Shown piece by piece: positions 18,317 through 21,170 of a stretch of 21,170 nucleotides of DNA. Position numbers and translations under genes: made by a program. Where the stretch lies: contig BDIP01000334.1 of assembly GCA_003568945.1 (NCBI GenBank), positions 1 through 21,170 of the forward strand. The letters are read 5' to 3'. The notes under the pieces are model-generated. The model had not been told where the DNA came from, did not search any database, and worked only from the letters and a program-made list of their open reading frames with translations. Position 1 is the first letter of the stretch, and the number at the start of each line of letters is the position of its first letter. Origin of the DNA: Kipferlia bialata (lineage: Eukaryota; Fornicata).

Positions 18317-19647
18317 TTACTTCCCCGCCACTGCCCACTCGTTCCCAGTGGGGTCTGAGAAGTGGAAGGACCTATCACCCACGTCTCCAAAGATAGGCTT
18401 AATGATGGTACCACCTGGGGGTGAGGGGGGGGGGAGAGAGAGAGAGAGAGAGAAGTCGATATTGAGTGAATGTGTATGGATCGGAGATGTTCTTTCTTAT
18501 CACTGGATTGACCAATACTCTCTGACTTGGGGGGGGCTGAGAGAGTCAACAATCCGTCTCTTAGAAATTGAAGTCCCAAGTTATGAGAGAGTGAATACAT
18601 ACACTCTGTCTTTACACACTATGTTCACACAACACCATCCATCTATCAATACACACCCACCTATATACAAATATATCATTTCGCATCTATACATATGTCT
18701 GTGTATACTCATATCCTAGATCTAGCCCAGTACCTGATGTGTCCACCTCTGCCAGAGTACTGTCTAGGTCATATATTGAAACATCTAATACACATAGGTA
18801 TATATATACACACCTCATACTCTACACTATATACAATACTATTTGTAAATATCCGGTACCTGATGTCTCCACCTTGGCCAGTGTGCCCTCTAGGTCATCC
18901 ACCTGCACATGAGAACACCATGGGAGAGGGAGAGAGGGTGAAAGCTAGATAGGTACATAGTAAGATAAGGTGAGAGCAGGAGATGGATAATATGGAGGAC
19001 ATAGGAGATGCGTTCTCATAGTATATACATACCCCCACCTTGATAACTACCAGACTGCCCCCAGTCTCCCTGGTGCACTGGATGTCACTCAGGAAGAAGC
19101 CTCCTGGGGTGATGTGATAAATATATACATATATATGATATTGATATATATAATAGATGAATACACTAATGAGGAAGAAGCAACCTGGGGTGACTATGGG
19201 TACACACACTTATATGTGTACGTAAATACACTAATATATACATATCATATATATACACCAGACTGTTTACCTTTGAGCCCTGGCCCTGTGAACTTAATCC
19301 TCTCTGTCTGCCCATCACAGGGGGTGAAGACCCAGCCAAATACATCTGGAGGTAGATATATAGTTGTATATATACTAATAGATAGAGAGAGAGAGAGAGA
19401 AAGCGGGGTAAGAACAAGCCAGAGACAACCCGTGAAGAGTCTATAAGAGGGGAGGGAGAGAGAAAACCTGTGAAGAATGCCCTGGAGAGAGAAAGAGAGA
19501 AAGAGAGAGAGAGAGAGAAAGAGAGAGAGTAAGAGAGAGAGAGAGAGAGGGAGTACCTGTGAAGAATGCCCTGGTGGCATCAAAGTCAGAGGAGGGGAAC
19601 TCAACGTAGTGGATGTGATGGGGTGAGGAGTATAGAGATGTATAGTA
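18317..19647 (-). CDS. VOC/glyoxalase-like protein (5' end open)
   Basis: Exons from 5' to 3': 19647-19557, 19345-19271, 19103-19039, 18902-18860, 18414-18317 (stop TAA). They splice without a phase error into about 124 codons of a single vicinal-oxygen-chelate domain. In order: IHYVEFPSSDFDATRAFFTD, VFGWVFTPCDG, FTGPGLKGGFFL, VVIKVDDLEGTLAKVETSGG, and FHFSDPTGNEWAV. This is the pattern of the predicted lactoylglutathione-lyase-related family (COG3324), whose members are about 120-130 residues and act as metal-dependent dimers; the substrate is unknown. Likely metal ligands are His of IHYVEF and Glu of GNEWAV. No start codon lies in the first exon; a candidate is ATG at 20028 encoding MPIYPK before the donor at 20010. 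Codons are mostly C/G-ending and the introns carry GA/TA repeats and echoes. Confidence 0.85.
18734..18770 (-). repeat. Near-complete echo of VOC exon 18902-18860
   Basis: It reads DLDSTLAEVDTS against DLEGTLAKVETS in the exon and ends at the same TCAG/GTAC donor. It covers 12 of the exon's 14 codons and is intact as a reading frame. Substitutions are both silent and conservative, so it could be an alternative exon. Confidence 0.8.
19171..19184 (-). repeat. Exon echo: 5' end of VOC exon 19103-19039
   Basis: GTCACCCCAG is followed by codons for GCFFL against GGFFL. The acceptor and exon start are duplicated, with TA-rich sequence between the copies. Confidence 0.75.
19468..19481 (-). repeat. 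Exon echo: 3' end of VOC exon 19647-19557
   Basis: CTCCAG, then 14 nt identical to the end of the exon (GCATTCTTCACAG core), then a GT donor. It lies between two GA (coding-strand CT) microsatellites. Confidence 0.8.
19486..19550. repeat. GA microsatellite
   Basis: GA-rich repeat with scattered A insertions, pyrimidine-rich on the coding (minus) strand of the VOC gene. Similar shorter runs lie at 19382-19401, 19738-19751 and 18434-18452. Confidence 0.9.
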
Positions 19648-19855
19648 CTATATGGGGGTGAGGCAAGGCAAGGTAAGGTCAGGTGTAAGAAGTGCCACAC
19701 AATGGACGACAGACCAATTTGCACACTGTGATGAGATAGAGAGAGAGAGACAGCACTACTCCCACACTCTCGCAGAGAGAGAGAGAGACATGTAATAGAG
19801 ACAACACAGAAAGAGGGGGGGGGGGGGAGGCCGGGGTCTACTGTGTATGGAAGCA

Positions 19856-19886
<31 letters not shown>

Positions 19887-20175
19887 AGTAAGAGACAGAG
19901 GGGTGAGAGAGCGGGGGCGTATGAGTGAGGGAGAGATGTCTCTGCACTCGAGTGGGGTAAACAAGAGACAGTGAAAGATGGAAAGAGTGGATAAAAGCCA
20001 TAAGTATCACCTTAGGATAGATGGGCATGGAGAGAGAGAGCTGGAGATAGATTGGATATGACAGGGCGTGCAAATCCTACCCAGATATGGTAACACACAT
20101 AGTGCTATCCATACACCCACGAACTATGAATCCAACATATACCATAGAACCACACATATACAACACCCCAGTGCC
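19648..20175. other. Region between gene 5 and the VOC exons
   Basis: Holds GA microsatellites, two poly(G) runs and no long supported reading frame. A six-codon candidate first exon of the VOC gene (20028-20011) lies here. CTCATCACAG (minus strand, ending near 19728) could be an acceptor for a last exon of gene 5. Neither is proved. Confidence 0.4.
19858..19886. repeat. 29-nt poly(G) run, with a second run of 13
   Basis: Twenty-nine consecutive G at 19858-19886, and a run of 13 G at 19815-19827. They lie upstream of the VOC exons and are poly(C) on its coding strand. The G-rich strand could fold into quadruplexes; the length is also prone to sequencing error. Confidence 0.9.
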
Positions 20176-20546
20176 TCAGACACCCACTAGACACATACCT
20201 AGGTCCAGATCGTCCATGTCCAGTGTCATGGGGGCAGCCTCCTCCTCAATCTCCTCCACAGCCTCCTCTGCACCACCCTCGGGCATGTTCTTGCGCTGGC
20301 GGGCCCTCTTGTTCCTAAGACGCTTCATCTCACGCTTCTTGTCGCTCCCAGACAGGAAATCAAGGGTGTTTGGCCGGTTTCCCTTCTTCACCTCCTTGAT
20401 CTCGGGAATGGACTCATGAAAGCGCACAAAAACTGATATGAGGCAAGAATATGCACTAAGCTACAGTATGGGAAGTACGTACGCGCAAAATCCTCCTGCA
20501 GTGACTCCATTTCGCCGAGGGACAGCAGAAAGAGTCGATATGCCAT
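20176..20546 (-). CDS. Small charged protein, unrecognised
   Basis: Exon 1 is 20546-20483 (ATG in AAAAATGG; a second in-frame ATG lies at 20510). It is joined to 20432-20199 through a GTACGT donor and a CATATCAG acceptor, and the phases agree. The protein starts MAYRLFLLSLGEMESLQEDF, continues FVRFHESIPEIKEVKKG and NTLDFLSG, has a strongly basic stretch (DKKREMKRLRNKRARQRKN), then an acidic stretch (EEAVEEIEEE) and DMDDLDL. The end is unresolved. A good donor, GTATGTG, follows at 20198, but I cannot find the next exon with certainty; read-through would stop at 20176. Codons are C/G-ending like those of the kinase. The alternating basic and acidic segments suggest a nucleic-acid- or chromatin-associated protein, as inference only. 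Confidence 0.65.
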
Positions 20547-20998
20547 TTTTGCCTATAGGCTCCTACACCCTTTGTGGATCTCGCAGCTTGTCTTCCGTTC
20601 TCAAAACCTTCTCCATCACTATCCACACCTTTATGCTGGAGTATCAGGTGAGATGTTGTTGCAAATCTAGCTTGACTCTCTCGATAATGAGACCGAGGAT
20701 GAGAACAGCATTTCTTGGCTACTTCGTCTCTATATATATGTGATTGATCTGGATAGTGCTATTGGACCGACTAGGTAGATCTAGATCTACTCACTATCTA
20801 CCCAATTTGTTCCTGTGAACTCAGACTGACAGATATCACAGATATCACAGATAGACGCCACGTATACATCACACTTCTGTGGGGCTTGCCACCACAGCAC
20901 AGACCCCAATTGACGATGGGTTTCGCCTCCACCCCCAGTGATGGAAGAAGTCTCACTGGCCAACCCCACCTGCCAGCTAAATGATTTGGTGGATATGA
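20547..20998. other. Upstream region of gene 5
   Basis: No gene supported. Contains a perfect 16-nt palindrome GTAGATCTAGATCTAC (20775-20790) and a short tandem repeat AGATATCAC, two and a half copies (20831-20853). It should include the promoter of gene 5. Confidence 0.5.
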
Positions 20999-21002
20999 AA
21001 CC

Positions 21003-21077
21003 GACAGAAGTGGGATTTGTACCCACGCTCACAAACTGAATCTGATCAAGTCAGACGTCTTAACCACGTAAGGTGTG
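21003..21077 (-). pseudogene. Degenerate tRNA-Ser copy
   Basis: The sequence aligns along its length with the adjacent tRNA-Ser, sharing GTGGTTAAG in the D arm, TGTGAGCGTGGG in the variable/T arm and CCCAC. It lacks a 5' acceptor strand able to pair with its 3' strand (TTCTGTC). Its anticodon loop is about two bases short, and its T loop (TACAAAT) breaks the B box. It is unlikely to be functional. Confidence 0.75.
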
Positions 21078-21081
21078 AAAA
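21078..21081 (-). terminator. RNA polymerase III terminator of tRNA-Ser
   Basis: TTTT on the minus strand, two bases past the tRNA 3' end. It occupies the place where the 5' acceptor strand of the degenerate copy should be. Confidence 0.7.
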
Positions 21082-21083
21082 CT

Positions 21084-21166
21084 CGACACCAGTGGGATTC
21101 GAACCCACGCTCACATAGTGAAGTTGATTTCGAGTCAACCGCCTTAACCAACTCGGCCATAGTGTC
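21084..21166 (-). tRNA. tRNA-Ser(CGA)
   Basis: The minus strand folds as a class II tRNA. The acceptor stem is GACACTA with TGGTGTC (seven pairs, one G-T), with discriminator G as usual for serine. The D arm contains GCCGAGTTGGTTAAGGC. The anticodon stem GTTGA/TCAAC holds the loop CTCGAAA with anticodon CGA, decoding UCG. There is a long variable arm (TCAC/GTGA stem) and a T arm GTGGG-TTCGAAT-CCCAC with an intact B box. No intron is present. Confidence 0.95.
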
Positions 21167-21170
21167 ATCA

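Noticed and set aside
17869-18600. A 243-codon minus-strand frame as one protein
   Set aside because: It runs through the VOC last exon in the wrong frame and through GA repeats. Only the part from the ATG at 18123 splices cleanly into gene 3.
19245-19964. Minus-strand frame rich in Leu, Ser and Pro
   Set aside because: It is the translation of CT/GA microsatellites and poly(C). The real coding parts here are short VOC exons in other frames.
21003-21077. Second functional tRNA (Ser or Gln)
   Set aside because: It has no pairing 5' acceptor strand, a short anticodon loop and a broken T loop.

Overview
The window is eukaryotic and very intron-rich: every gene is cut into exons of roughly 20-400 nt joined by GT-AG introns. 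Most introns end in a fused branch-point/3' splice signal of the form CTNAC-(short pyrimidine run)-AG, for example CTCACCCCCAG or CTGACACAG. Giardia, Spironucleus and Trichomonas use a comparable fused signal, so I infer an intron-rich metamonad, most plausibly a free-living fornicate such as Kipferlia or a Carpediemonas-like organism. This is inference; no marker gene proves it. No virus-like element, retroelement or IS was recognised.

Layout. (1) 67-6427, + strand: the 3' part of an NAK-family (AAK1/GAK-like) Ser/Thr kinase, 23 visible exons and 715 codons including the stop, with endocytic DPF-type motifs and a possible ANTH-like C-terminal region. (2) About 6779-15271, + strand: a multi-pass class III nucleotide (probably adenylate) cyclase, arranged TM block, C1, linker, TM block, C2, about 1,850 codons visible. 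(3) 16047-18123, - strand: an unrecognised 391-residue protein in 7 exons whose phases all agree, with a basic tail. (4) 18317-19647 (5' end open), - strand: a small VOC/glyoxalase-like enzyme. (5) About 20176-20546, - strand: a short Lys/Arg- and Glu-rich protein. (6) 21003-21166, - strand: tRNA-Ser(CGA) and a degenerate tandem copy.

The outstanding feature is a layer of 'exon echoes': about 30 short imperfect copies of the 5' or 3' end of an exon lying inside the adjacent intron, usually with their own splice-site-like border and next to a CT, GA or TA microsatellite. They fill nearly every intron of the kinase gene, occur three times in the VOC gene and once in the cyclase. In the clearer copies the differences from the true exon are mostly synonymous, which is not expected of dead duplications. 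They occur mainly in genes with strongly C/G-ending codons and microsatellite-rich introns, and are almost absent from the cyclase and gene 3.

The genes do not form an operon or a common pathway. The kinase would act on clathrin adaptors at membranes, and the cyclase would make a cyclic nucleotide at a membrane. Genes 3, 4 and 5 are head-to-tail on the minus strand and converge on the cyclase. Exon coordinates come from hand splicing with phase checks; those I could not close are marked as uncertain.
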